Positions 1-7,741 of a DNA stretch of 10,118 nt are shown here, in pieces (position 1 is the first letter of the stretch; each line of letters begins with the position of its first letter). The notes under the pieces were generated by a model. The model did no database searches and was not told where the DNA came from. It saw nothing but the letters and a program-made list of their open reading frames with translations. The position numbers and the translations under genes were made by a program. This DNA is from CAYVIB01 sp964451365 (GTDB lineage: Bacteria; Pseudomonadota; Gammaproteobacteria; Pseudomonadales; Cellvibrionaceae), in assembly GCA_964451365.1 (NCBI GenBank), contig CAYVIB010000063.1, positions 1 to 10,118 on the forward strand, written 5' to 3'.

Positions 1-5
1 GGAAT

Positions 6-51
6 GCCGCACCACTACATCCATGTAGGCGACGACGAGTGGCGGCTTTTT
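6..51 (+). terminator. Nested inverted repeat followed by T-run; possible terminator or palindromic repeat
   Basis: GCCGC at 6-10 pairs with GCGGC at 42-46. The pairing continues with CACT (13-16) against AGTG (38-41), leaving a two-base bulge. Inside the loop ACAT (17-20) can pair with ATGT (23-26). The stem is followed directly by five T (47-51), as in an intrinsic terminator reading rightwards, which would suit the end of an upstream gene outside the window. The long loop and nested palindrome would equally fit a dispersed intergenic palindromic repeat. No upstream coding sequence is visible to decide between these. Confidence 0.35.
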
Positions 52-87
52 AGGCACAACCCGAAGGGCTGGGGCCCCTGCTTTTAA

Positions 88-220
88 AACAAAAGGTCCG
101 CCCGGCGGCGTTATCAGTCGCTTACGCTTGTTCTGCCTTGCTGGACGAAAAAATGGCCTCCAGCAGCGATAACCGAATTAGTGTTAACAGGCCCCAATCA
201 ACTTCCAAGGTTCGTGCGAC
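88..220. other. Intergenic region upstream of maf, no gene seen
   Basis: No credible gene is visible between the window start and maf. The mreD gene that normally precedes maf in gammaproteobacteria is not recognisable in positions 1-220. A perfect 7-bp inverted repeat, TGCTGGA (139-145) with TCCAGCA (159-165), lies in this interval with a 13-nt loop, but it has no T-run and no assigned role. An open frame that begins at 138 overlaps maf in another frame and has no family character. No clear sigma-70 promoter could be picked. Confidence 0.4.
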
Positions 221-826
221 ATGGAGAAGCCATCTTCCCCAGCCCCTGATCTATTGCTTGCGTCCAGCTCGCCCCGCCGGCGTGAACTGTTGGACCAGAT
301 TGGCGTCCGATACAGGGTTGTGGCAGTGGATGTACCGGAGGTGCCCCTGCCTGGCGAAAAACCGGAAGCTTATGTTACCCGTCTCGCCGAAACCAAGGCC
401 CGGACCGGAGCTGATCGGGAAGCGGGTTGCCCGGCGCTGGGTGCGGACACCATCGTGGTGAATAATAACGCCATAATGGAAAAACCACGCGACCAGGCCC
501 ACGCGGCGGAAATGCTGAATCAGCTCTCCAACCGGACGCATCAAGTGATGACTGCGGTATCGCTGTGCCAGGGCGCACGCCAGGAAACGCGGTTAAATAC
601 TACCGAAGTGGATTTCCGGGTACTGTCGCCGGAGGAGATCGAACAATACTGGCACACCGGCGAACCTTGCGACAAAGCCGGGGCGTACGGTATCCAGGGG
701 CTGGGCGGTGTGTTCGTTCGCGAGATTCGCGGCAGCTATTCCGCAGTGGTAGGTTTGCCGCTTTATGAGACACAGATTTTACTTCGGGAATTTTCAGTAC
801 CTGTTTGGGCCGCTCTGCAAAAGTAA
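221..826 (+). CDS. yhdE: Maf/YhdE-type nucleoside triphosphate pyrophosphatase
   Basis: A 201-residue Maf-family protein of normal length. Seen in the sequence: the N-terminal SSSPRR motif (15-20), GADT with the expected catalytic aspartate (D76), an EKPRD segment (about 87-91), VDFR (130-133), the block EPCDKAGAYGIQG (148-160) and GSYSAVVGLPL (171-181). The KAGAYGIQGLGG pattern is that of the YhdE subgroup, which in E. coli hydrolyses dTTP and UTP and related modified pyrimidine nucleotides to the monophosphate plus pyrophosphate. It differs from the YceF subgroup, which acts on m7GTP. The enzyme is cytosolic and is thought to keep non-canonical nucleotides out of nucleic acids, and it has been linked to division arrest. 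The ATG at 221 is chosen because it lies about ten residues before the conserved SxSPRR motif; the ribosome binding site there is weak. The maf-rng-yhdP order is the usual one downstream of mreBCD, supporting the assignment. The substrate is inferred from the subgroup. Confidence 0.95.
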   Translation: MEKPSSPAPDLLLASSSPRRRELLDQIGVRYRVVAVDVPEVPLPGEKPEAYVTRLAETKARTGADREAGCPALGADTIVVNNNAIMEKPRDQAHAAEMLNQLSNRTHQVMTAVSLCQGARQETRLNTTEVDFRVLSPEEIEQYWHTGEPCDKAGAYGIQGLGGVFVREIRGSYSAVVGLPLYETQILLREFSVPVWAALQK

Positions 827-893
827 ACAGGCTATTGTTTGACTACTAGCTAAAGAATTCAGGCATGACAAACTTGGGGCTCCACCGCGCGCT

Positions 894-2369
894 ATGACAG
901 AAGAAATACTGGTGAACTTCGGACCGACGGAAACGCGCGCCGCACTGGTGGAAAACGGTGTGCTGCAAGAAGTATTTATCGAGCGTGCCCGCAACAAGGG
1001 TTACGTCGGCAATATTTATAAAGGCAAGGTGGTCCGGGTGCTTCCGGGCATGCAGGCGGCCTTCGTCGATATCGGACAGGAGCGGGCCGGCTTTATCCAT
1101 GTGGCGGATATCGCCATGCCCGACGAAGAGCGGGAAAATCGCGCATCGCTACCGGATGTCCGCCAGTTGCTTACCGAGGGCCAGGAGTTGCTGGTGCAGG
1201 TAATCAAGGACCCCATCGGTACCAAGGGGGCGCGGCTGACGACCCAGTTATCCGTGTCCGCCCGCTATCTGGTTTACATGCCCTTTACCCGCCATATCGG
1301 CATTTCCAACCGCATTGAGGACGACGAAGAGCGCGAGCGCCTGCGTCAACTGGTGCAAAAGCTGGCGGAGGAATATGTTGAACAGTACAAGGTGGGCGGA
1401 TTTATTGTCCGCACCGTGGCGGAAGGTGTAATCGAGGAGGAACTGCGGGCGGATATTCCTTTTGTGTTTCGCCTCTGGCACGACCTTGAGGGCCAGATCA
1501 AAACCACCAAGGCTCCCGGCATTATTTACGAAGACCTGCCGCTGTTTATGCGAACCATTCGCGATCTGATGCGTCCCAATATCGAGAAGGTGCGTATCGA
1601 TTCGCGCGAATCCTACGCCCGGATGGCGAAATTCGCCCGTCACTACGCGCCGGAAATTGGTGACCGCATTGAACATTATCCCGGTGAGCGGCCGATATTC
1701 GATCTTTACGGCGTCGAGGACGAAATTCAAAAAGCGCTGGATATCAAGGTGGTGCTCAAGTCCGGTGGTTACCTGATTATCGAGCAGACCGAAGCGATGA
1801 CCACCGTCGATGTCAACACCGGCGCCTTTGTCGGTCATCGTAACCTGGAAGAAACCATTTTTAAGACCAATCTGGAAGCGGCGGCGACCATTGCGCGGCA
1901 ACTGCGGCTGCGCAACCTTGGCGGCATGATCATCATCGATTTTATTGATATGAAGGATGCCGAGCATAAACGCCAGGTATTGAGAACGCTGGAAAAGTGC
2001 CTCGACAAGGACCGGGCCAAAACCACAATTACCGGCGTGTCGGAACTTGGCCTGGTGGAAATGACCCGCAAGCGCACCCGCGAATCCCTCGGCCAGATCC
2101 TGTGCGAAACTTGTCCCGCGTGCCGTGGGCGCGGCGTGTTGAAATCGGCGGAAACGGTATGTTACGAAATCTTCCGCGAAATTCTGCGGGACGCGCGCGC
2201 TTACGAAAATGAAAAATTCCTGGTGCTGGCCTCGCAGGTGGTTATCGACCGCTTATTGGACGAGGAGTCCGCCAACGTGGCCGACCTGGAAACTTTTATT
2301 TCCCGGCCAATCGAGTTTCAGGTGGAAACCATTTACACGCAGGAGCAATACGACATCATATTGGTGTGA
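894..2369 (+). CDS. rng: Ribonuclease G
   Basis: A 491-residue RNase E/G-family endoribonuclease of RNase G length, lacking the long degradosome-scaffolding tail of RNase E. An S1-type RNA-binding region covers about residues 38-125 (GNIYKGKVVRVLPGMQAAFVDIG). The metal-binding catalytic aspartates are D306 in TTVDVNTG and D349 in IIIDFIDM. The zinc-link cysteines C404 and C407 appear in CETCPAC and would mediate dimer formation. RNase G cleaves single-stranded, 5'-monophosphorylated RNA, matures the 5' end of 16S rRNA and degrades some mRNAs in the cytosol. The ATG at 894 gives the canonical short N-terminus (MTEEILVNFGPTE). Its ribosome binding site is poor, and a ten-codon open frame (865-897) ends overlapping it, so coupling is possible. 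It lies 67 bp after maf and 16 bp before yhdP. Confidence 0.97.
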   Translation: MTEEILVNFGPTETRAALVENGVLQEVFIERARNKGYVGNIYKGKVVRVLPGMQAAFVDIGQERAGFIHVADIAMPDEERENRASLPDVRQLLTEGQELLVQVIKDPIGTKGARLTTQLSVSARYLVYMPFTRHIGISNRIEDDEERERLRQLVQKLAEEYVEQYKVGGFIVRTVAEGVIEEELRADIPFVFRLWHDLEGQIKTTKAPGIIYEDLPLFMRTIRDLMRPNIEKVRIDSRESYARMAKFARHYAPEIGDRIEHYPGERPIFDLYGVEDEIQKALDIKVVLKSGGYLIIEQTEAMTTVDVNTGAFVGHRNLEETIFKTNLEAAATIARQLRLRNLGGMIIIDFIDMKDAEHKRQVLRTLEKCLDKDRAKTTITGVSELGLVEMTRKRTRESLGQILCETCPACRGRGVLKSAETVCYEIFREILRDARAYENEKFLVLASQVVIDRLLDEESANVADLETFISRPIEFQVETIYTQEQYDIILV

Positions 2370-2385
2370 CTGAAGATTTATTATT

Positions 2386-5300
2386 GTGCGTGGTATCAGG
2401 CAAAGACATTTAAGAGTTATTTCCCGGCGCTTCTGGGGTGCGGTATTTACACTGGTGATTGCGGTGGCGGTACTGGTCCAACTGGGCCGGGAAGCCTTTC
2501 CGCTGTTAAATGAATACAAAAATGAAATTGCCGAAACACTGGGCGAGGCGCTCGGTGTCGATATCGCCGTCGGTGAAGTGTCGGCGAGTTGGAAAGGGCT
2601 GACGCCGAAACTGGAATTGGTCAATTTATCCGTTAATGCCAAAAACGGCCAGCGTGTATTTAACATTGGCCGTGCCAGCGCGGAATTAAGTTTGCTCGAT
2701 TCCATTGCCGAATTCGGTTATGCCTGGCGACGCATCGTGCTCACCGATCTCGAAGTCGTCCTGCAGCAGGACGATTCAGGCCGCTGGCAAATCGCCGGCC
2801 TTTCTCCGCCGTCGGGCGATAACAACAGCTTTATTATCGACGATCCGCTGGATGTATTTCTGTTTGGCCGCCGGGTGGAAATTAAAAACAGCAAAATTGA
2901 TTTCAATTTCCGCACCGGTCATCACACCCAGGTGACTTTTCCCGTCCTTACGCTGGACAACGACCGCGACTTTCACCGCCTGCAGGCGGAAATGGAAGTG
3001 GACGCCGACAGCAAAGCGTTTACTTTCGTGGTGGAGGGATACGGCGATCCGCGCGCGCCGGATAATTTCGACGCGAGCGGTTACCTGGAGCTGCAACATT
3101 TTCCCATGGAAAAAGTGCTCGCCGCGATGGGCACTCAATTCTGGCAGTACATGGACGAAGCCAGGTGGAGTGAAGGGCACCGCATCGATCTGTCCCTGTG
3201 GTTCAACGGAACGTCCAGCAAGGGACTGACTTTGCAAGGCAAAATGCGGGCGGATGGTTTGCCGTTGAAACTGCCGGAAAACATTCTGCTGCCGCAACAG
3301 GTGCACTCGGATATCACCGGCAGTTGGAGCCTGGATAAAGGCTGGGAGATGGTATTTCAGGACTTGAATATCGAATGGCCTGATATTTCCGCGCCGGTAC
3401 TGGACCTGAAGGTATACGGCAGGATGGGAGAAAAGTTCGGTATTGCCACGCAAAACCTGCATCTGGGCGAGTGGCGGGAAATGCTCTCCGCCATCGGCGT
3501 CGCCGAACGCAAAGCCGGCGAAGTGATAAATGAACTGAATCCGCAAGGCGTACTGGAAACACTGGACGTTCAACTGGTGGGCCGGGAAGAGGGCCATTTC
3601 CGGCTGCGCGCCAACGTCAGGGATGCTTCCGTCGACGCTTATAAAGGCGCGCCGCAATTAAAGAATGTGAATGGTTATGTCAGCCTGTCGGCTTTCGATG
3701 GTTTTATCAACGTCGACAGCCCCGATGGGATGAGTGTGCACCTGCCCAAGGTGTACCACGACCCGCTCAATTTTACCCGCGCGCGGGGGCAGGTGCGCTG
3801 GCATGTCGACCCGCGGGAAAAATTTACCTACCTGTCGTCCGGCCTGTTGGAGGCCGCCACCGAGGACGAGCAGGGCCAGGGATACCTTTACCTGAAGCTG
3901 CCCTTTAAAAAGGAAGTTGGCGAGCCGGAAATGACACTGTCAATCGGCGTAAAGGAAAGTCTCGCCGCCAACTACCGCAAATATGTTCCCTATCGCATAC
4001 CGGACTCGCTCTATAACTGGCTGGATAAAAGTGTCCGGAGTGGAAAAGTCAAAGATATTTCGTTTCTCTTCCATGGCTCGATCGATAAGGACCCGGCGAT
4101 CAGGCCGACAATTCAATTGTACGGCAGCGTCAGCGAGGCCCGCCTTGCATTCAGCCCCGACTGGCCGGTGGCTGAAAATGTTGACGCCAGCCTGGCGCTG
4201 GATGGCGCTTCGCTCGATGTGCAAATAAATAATGCGCGCCTGGCCGGCAACAATATTACCGATGCGACAGTAAAATTGCTCAATAACCCGCACGATAGCG
4301 GCCAAGCGCTGGCCATAAACGGAAAAATGACAGGCAGTGTCGAATCCGCAATGGGCCTGCTGCAGGCCAGCCCGGTGCGGGAAATGCTGGGTACCACTTT
4401 CGACCGCTGGCAGTACTCGGGCCGGGTCGATTCCGCTGTGCAACTGATGATTCCGCTGCAGGCGGATGCGCGCGGCCGTTCTGAAAAGGTCCGGGTTGCG
4501 TTAAGCAATGCACAACTTTCCATGACGGACCTGGACCTGCCTTTTGAAAATATCAACGGCACCTTGAGTTACTCCACCGACGGAGGATTATCCAGCGATC
4601 ATTTGGCGGGTGTGTTGTGGGGCGAGCCGGTGGCGGCAACGATTCAAAGTCCCCAAAAAGAAGAGAATCATCGCGATATCAAAATCAATTACACCGGTCG
4701 CGTGGGCGTGGAAAATTTACGGGAATGGTTGAGCCGGCCAGAGCTTTATTTCGCCCGGGGAGAGACAGTGGTGAACGGCACTGTCAGTATTCCCGCCGGA
4801 TACGAAGGCAGTCATGACGTACTGGTTGAAATGACCAGTGACCTGGACGGCGTTGAATTGCAATTGCCCAGGCCCTTGAACAAATCAGCGGAAACAAAAA
4901 AAACACTGGCGGTAAAAGTTGAAGTGGATAACTCCCGCCAGTTTATCACCCTGAATTACGACGAAATGGCCACGTTCCGGCTCGAGCGTTTCGGGTCCCA
5001 ACTGGAAAACATGCAGCTTGCCTTTAATGACAAACCCCTGAAACGACGCGATGGATACTTCGATGTCAATGGCACGTTGGACAATATCGATCTCAAAGCG
5101 TGGAACCTGGTAAAAGATAGCTACATCGGTTATGTCGCGGCGCACGAAAAGGAAAATGGTTCGGACGAAGGTGATGCACTGCCTGTTAAACTGAATCTCA
5201 AGCTCAATCGCGGTTTTTATAACGATACGGAAGTGACCAATCTTTATGTTCAGGGGCTGGGAGTTGGCGACAACTGGAACCTGGACCTGAAGAGCAAGAT

Positions 5301-6450
5301 GATCTCCGGTAACGTGAAAATTCCGGCGGGTAACGCACCCATCCGGATGACGCTGGATTATCTTAACCTTCCAGTGAAAGACGAGCAGTCACAGGAGTAC
5401 AACTATCCCGGCGAAATCAATATCGCCCAAAAAGAAAGTGCTTTTAACGATTTCGATCCCGCTACCGTAATTCCGATAGACTTCAGTACCAAAAATTTAC
5501 TCATCGGGGGAGAAAACTACGGGGCCTGGCAATTTCAGCTGCGTCCCGTGGAAAGCGGCCTGTTGCTGAAAAATCTTTACGCGACTATTCGGCAAATGCA
5601 AATTGGCGGGCGCAACGACAAAAACGACCCGGCGGGAGCGGAATTTATCTGGCTGCGAACCGACGAGGGTGATACCAGTCAGTTTATCGGAACCCTGACT
5701 GCCGACAACGTGGCCGACGTGCTTACGGCGTGGGACCTGGAAAAACTGATGGAAAGCCAGTCGGCGCAGGTAAATATTGCCGCTCACTGGCGCGACGCGC
5801 CGGATGAAATCAGTTTTGAAAATATCACCGGCCTGGTGTCGCTGGATTTTCGCAACGGCAACTTTATTCGCGGCGCGGAGGCGGGTGAAAATCCACTGTT
5901 GAGATTGTTTGCACTGTTTAATTTCGACACGCTGGCCCGACGCCTGCGACTCGATTTTTCCGACCTTGCGAAGGAGGGTTTTGCCTTCGACCATGTTTAC
6001 GGCGACCTGGATATTGCCGGTGGAAAAATTTATCTCCCCGATCCCTTGATTGTCGAATCCACTTCTTCGAGAATGCAGATGGGCGGTGTTATCGATGTGG
6101 TAAACGAGGAAGTTGATTCCGAACTCGTGGTCACCCTGCCGGTAGCGGGTAACCTGGCGGTGGCAACGGCCTTTGTCGCCGGCTTGCCTGCAGGTATCGG
6201 CGTGTATGTGGTCAGCAAACTGTTTAAAAGACAGGTGGACAAGGTTTCCAGTATCAATTACGCCGTCACCGGCGATTGGGAAGACCCGAAAATTAAAGTA
6301 AGAAAAATATTCGACGATACCGCCGCCCGCAAAAAAAGCGACAGGATAAAAGCCGAAAGTAACGGCGGAGATAATGGCGGGGAGGGCGGAGAAAATCACC
6401 TGAACGATGCGGCGGACGAACCAGTTCAAACGGAAATTAGCGGAAAATAA
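2386..6450 (+). CDS. yhdP: YhdP-family AsmA-like envelope protein
   Basis: A 1354-residue protein with one N-terminal membrane anchor (about residues 16-34, preceded by many Arg). A very long periplasmic region rich in short beta-strand segments follows. The conserved C-terminal YhdP block includes LLRLFALFNFDTLARRLRLDFSD as consecutive motifs (about 1172-1194), with the FNFD residues at 1178-1181. A hydrophobic Gly/Ala segment lies near 1253-1280, and a Lys/Glu/Gly/Asn-rich tail from about 1308. YhdP is one of the AsmA-like proteins (with TamB and YdbH) believed to form hydrophobic-groove bridges that carry phospholipids from inner to outer membrane. It is longer than E. coli YhdP (about 1266 residues), mostly in the loop and tail regions. 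GTG at 2386 is chosen because an in-frame stop lies at 2371-2373 and no other standard start precedes the anchor. A GAAG sequence at 2372-2375 may serve as its ribosome binding site. It sits between rng and the amidase gene, as expected for this locus. Confidence 0.93.
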   Translation: MRGIRQRHLRVISRRFWGAVFTLVIAVAVLVQLGREAFPLLNEYKNEIAETLGEALGVDIAVGEVSASWKGLTPKLELVNLSVNAKNGQRVFNIGRASAELSLLDSIAEFGYAWRRIVLTDLEVVLQQDDSGRWQIAGLSPPSGDNNSFIIDDPLDVFLFGRRVEIKNSKIDFNFRTGHHTQVTFPVLTLDNDRDFHRLQAEMEVDADSKAFTFVVEGYGDPRAPDNFDASGYLELQHFPMEKVLAAMGTQFWQYMDEARWSEGHRIDLSLWFNGTSSKGLTLQGKMRADGLPLKLPENILLPQQVHSDITGSWSLDKGWEMVFQDLNIEWPDISAPVLDLKVYGRMGEKFGIATQNLHLGEWREMLSAIGVAERKAGEVINELNPQGVLETLDVQLVGREEGHFRLRANVRDASVDAYKGAPQLKNVNGYVSLSAFDGFINVDSPDGMSVHLPKVYHDPLNFTRARGQVRWHVDPREKFTYLSSGLLEAATEDEQGQGYLYLKLPFKKEVGEPEMTLSIGVKESLAANYRKYVPYRIPDSLYNWLDKSVRSGKVKDISFLFHGSIDKDPAIRPTIQLYGSVSEARLAFSPDWPVAENVDASLALDGASLDVQINNARLAGNNITDATVKLLNNPHDSGQALAINGKMTGSVESAMGLLQASPVREMLGTTFDRWQYSGRVDSAVQLMIPLQADARGRSEKVRVALSNAQLSMTDLDLPFENINGTLSYSTDGGLSSDHLAGVLWGEPVAATIQSPQKEENHRDIKINYTGRVGVENLREWLSRPELYFARGETVVNGTVSIPAGYEGSHDVLVEMTSDLDGVELQLPRPLNKSAETKKTLAVKVEVDNSRQFITLNYDEMATFRLERFGSQLENMQLAFNDKPLKRRDGYFDVNGTLDNIDLKAWNLVKDSYIGYVAAHEKENGSDEGDALPVKLNLKLNRGFYNDTEVTNLYVQGLGVGDNWNLDLKSKMISGNVKIPAGNAPIRMTLDYLNLPVKDEQSQEYNYPGEINIAQKESAFNDFDPATVIPIDFSTKNLLIGGENYGAWQFQLRPVESGLLLKNLYATIRQMQIGGRNDKNDPAGAEFIWLRTDEGDTSQFIGTLTADNVADVLTAWDLEKLMESQSAQVNIAAHWRDAPDEISFENITGLVSLDFRNGNFIRGAEAGENPLLRLFALFNFDTLARRLRLDFSDLAKEGFAFDHVYGDLDIAGGKIYLPDPLIVESTSSRMQMGGVIDVVNEEVDSELVVTLPVAGNLAVATAFVAGLPAGIGVYVVSKLFKRQVDKVSSINYAVTGDWEDPKIKVRKIFDDTAARKKSDRIKAESNGGDNGGEGGENHLNDAADEPVQTEISGK

Positions 6451-6454
6451 CGCA

Positions 6455-7252
6455 ATGATGAAAGTGGCAGCGATTCAAATGGTAAGCCGGGGAACCGTCG
6501 ATAACAATCTTGCCGACGCACGCTCCCTTGTCGGCGAAGCCAAAAAAAATGGAGCGCAAATCGCTTTACTGCCGGAAAATTTCCTATCCTACACACTTAA
6601 AATCGATATCATTACAAGTCGGCAGCAGGAAATGATTGCTGCCCTCGCCGATATCGCCCGCTCCAACGATATATGGCTTTTGGCCGGAACCATTCCCCGC
6701 CTTCCACACGCTGAGCAAAACAAACCCCACACTTCATGCCTGGTGTTCGATAAAGAGGGCCGGCAAGTCGGACAGTACAATAAAATGCATTTATTCGATG
6801 CCGACGTCAACGACAAAACCCAGTCCTACCGTGAATCCGCTATTTATCTGGCGGGAGACGAGCCGGGGATTGTGGAAACCGATTGGGGAAGAATAGGAAT
6901 TGCCATCTGTTACGATCTGCGCTTTCCTGAATATTTTCGCTTGTTGGTTGAAAAGGGAGTAAAAATTATTTTCGTTCCATCGGCGTTTACCTATGTTACC
7001 GGCAAGGCGCACTGGGAGATTCTTCTGCGTGCCCGCGCAATCGAAAACCAGTGCTTTATTGTCGCCGCCGACCAGGGCGGTGAGCATACTCCCGAGCGGC
7101 GAACCTGGGGCCATTCGATGATCGTCAACCCGTGGGGTGATATTGTCGCCAGCACCGGTGAAGGTGTCGGTATTGTATACGCCGATATCGATCTATCCGA
7201 AGTGGACGAACTGCGAAAAAAAATGCCGGTATTAAACCACCGCCGAATGTAA
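6455..7252 (+). CDS. Nitrilase-superfamily amidase, Nit1/deaminated-glutathione-amidase-like
   Basis: A 265-residue carbon-nitrogen hydrolase. The full catalytic triad is visible: E41 in LLPENF, K110 in YNKMHLFD and C152 in GIAICYDLRFPEYFR. The KMHLFD segment, ESAIYLAGD and the late GHSMIVNPWGDIVAS motif are typical of the Nit1/YbeM branch. Characterised members of that branch hydrolyse the amide of deaminated glutathione, a metabolite repair reaction in the cytosol. The substrate here is inferred. The start is ATG at 6455 (or ATG at 6458), four bases after yhdP; an upstream in-frame ATG at 6407 lies inside yhdP and adds an unlikely charged extension. The close spacing indicates co-transcription with yhdP. 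The C-terminus (MPVLNHRRM) looks complete. In Pseudomonas-type genomes a homologue sits at this position, followed by tldD. Here the next sequence is unrelated. Confidence 0.93.
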   Translation: MMKVAAIQMVSRGTVDNNLADARSLVGEAKKNGAQIALLPENFLSYTLKIDIITSRQQEMIAALADIARSNDIWLLAGTIPRLPHAEQNKPHTSCLVFDKEGRQVGQYNKMHLFDADVNDKTQSYRESAIYLAGDEPGIVETDWGRIGIAICYDLRFPEYFRLLVEKGVKIIFVPSAFTYVTGKAHWEILLRARAIENQCFIVAADQGGEHTPERRTWGHSMIVNPWGDIVASTGEGVGIVYADIDLSEVDELRKKMPVLNHRRM

Positions 7253-7550
7253 TTTCCGTAGGGCTGGTAAGCGATGGTCCGACACTTCGGGCGCCACCCG
7301 CCACCTCTCGAAGCCACCCTTTGGTACACCAGTAGGCGCAACGCCATTATATCGGCCCCCAGTAATTCTGTTTGCCCCACCACCACTCTGGAGCTCCACC
7401 GATTGCGCCCGGGACCACAATCGCTGAATCTCCTCTGCTCTGTGCCACAGCCGTGGATCGCGAGAAGACGGAAACCATAAAACACCAAAGAACCAAATCG
7501 ATCGCTCCAAAAAAACTATTAATGGATGGCATAACCCAAAAGGCAAGAAG
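7253..7550. other. Unassigned sequence after the amidase; no tldD
   Basis: No convincing gene is visible. Open frames exist on both strands: a + frame at 7372-7605, and a - frame at 7232-7546 that runs back into the end of the amidase gene. None has a good ribosome binding site or a recognised family. The stretch 7260-7440 is GC-rich like the housekeeping block, with several short palindromes (GGCGCC, GGAGCTCC, CCCGGG), whereas from about 7470 the sequence becomes AT-rich. This composition step may mark the edge of acquired DNA. The - frame reads VAPTGVPKGGFERW and related Gly/Pro-rich text, which may reflect a dispersed repeat rather than a protein. No tldD-like start region was recognised. 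Confidence 0.5.
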
Positions 7551-7688
7551 ATGTATGTTGAAAGAGGATATTGGAAATCGCGTGATGGTCTTGGTTATTC
7601 TTTAGTTACTTTATACTGTTACAATGGTTATCTTAATACCGCTGTACCGCTGTACCGCTGTACCGCTGTACCGCTGTACCGCTGGTAA
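7551..7688 (+). CDS. Putative 45-residue ORF ending inside an octamer repeat array
   Basis: ATG at 7551 opens a short frame with protein-like composition (MYVERGYWKSRDGLGYS, then an aromatic-rich stretch). It runs through the whole 8-bp repeat array, encoding two copies of TAVPLYRC/W, and stops at TAA 7686-7688. A weak purine-rich AGGCAAGAAG (7541-7550) precedes the ATG. The frame is open upstream back to 7428 without another ATG, so this could be the tail of a decayed gene rather than a real small protein. Because the repeat unit is 8 bp, gain or loss of one unit would shift the frame. No family is recognised. It ends 53 bp before the nuclease gene and could be a leader or partner, but this is speculation. 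Confidence 0.22.
   Translation: MYVERGYWKSRDGLGYSLVTLYCYNGYLNTAVPLYRCTAVPLYRW
7611..7625 (+). promoter_or_regulatory. Possible -10 elements upstream of the repeat array
   Basis: TATACT (7612-7617) and TACAAT (7620-7625) each match five of six bases of the sigma-70 -10 consensus. A weak -35-like TTGGTT lies at 7591-7596, 15 bp from the first, which is short. If either is used, the 8-bp repeat array would lie in the 5' leader of the nuclease gene mRNA. The call is weak because AT-rich DNA produces such matches often. Confidence 0.25.
7637..7684 (+). repeat. Six perfect tandem copies of TACCGCTG
   Basis: Six uninterrupted head-to-tail copies of the octamer TACCGCTG span 48 bp, with no mismatches, ending in GTAAGG. 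Such perfect short-unit arrays are prone to slipped-strand copy-number change. The array lies 41 bp before the GGGGAGG ribosome binding site of the nuclease gene and inside a possible small ORF. Copy-number change would alter the reading frame of that ORF, and would alter the leader length of the nuclease transcript if the promoter lies upstream. Confidence 0.97.
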
Positions 7689-7725
7689 GGAGATGTTGGC
7701 ACGTCGGCTGAGGCCCAAAAATCTT

Positions 7726-7732
7726 GGGGAGG
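7726..7732 (+). promoter_or_regulatory. Shine-Dalgarno of the nuclease gene
   Basis: GGGGAGG lies nine bases before ATG 7742. It fixes the start at 7742 rather than at the in-frame TTG at 7724, which overlaps the ribosome binding site itself. This is among the strongest ribosome binding sites in the window, supporting real expression of an otherwise unrecognised gene. Confidence 0.8.
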
Positions 7733-7741
7733 TTCAATGTA

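Noticed and set aside
1248..1967. 239-codon - strand open frame opposite rng
   Set aside because: It lies wholly inside rng, whose protein is fully conserved with catalytic residues. The antisense frame shows no family character or ribosome binding site.
5497..6429. 310-codon - strand open frame opposite yhdP
   Set aside because: It mirrors the conserved C-terminal YhdP coding region; its length follows from codon bias. The same applies to the - strand frame at 2776-3657.
7372..7605. 77-codon + strand frame after the amidase gene
   Set aside because: No ribosome binding site or recognisable domain, and it crosses the composition shift near 7470.
7637..7684. Octamer array as a CRISPR
   Set aside because: The units are 8 bp and contiguous, with no spacers.
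7263..7689. GCTGGTAAG at 7263-7271 and 7681-7689 as target-site direct repeats
   Set aside because: A 9-bp match within some 450 bp is expected fairly often by chance, and no inverted terminal repeats lie inside it.
7724..7741. Upstream TTG start for the nuclease gene
   Set aside because: The TTG overlaps the GGGGAGG ribosome binding site, which is ideally placed for ATG 7742.
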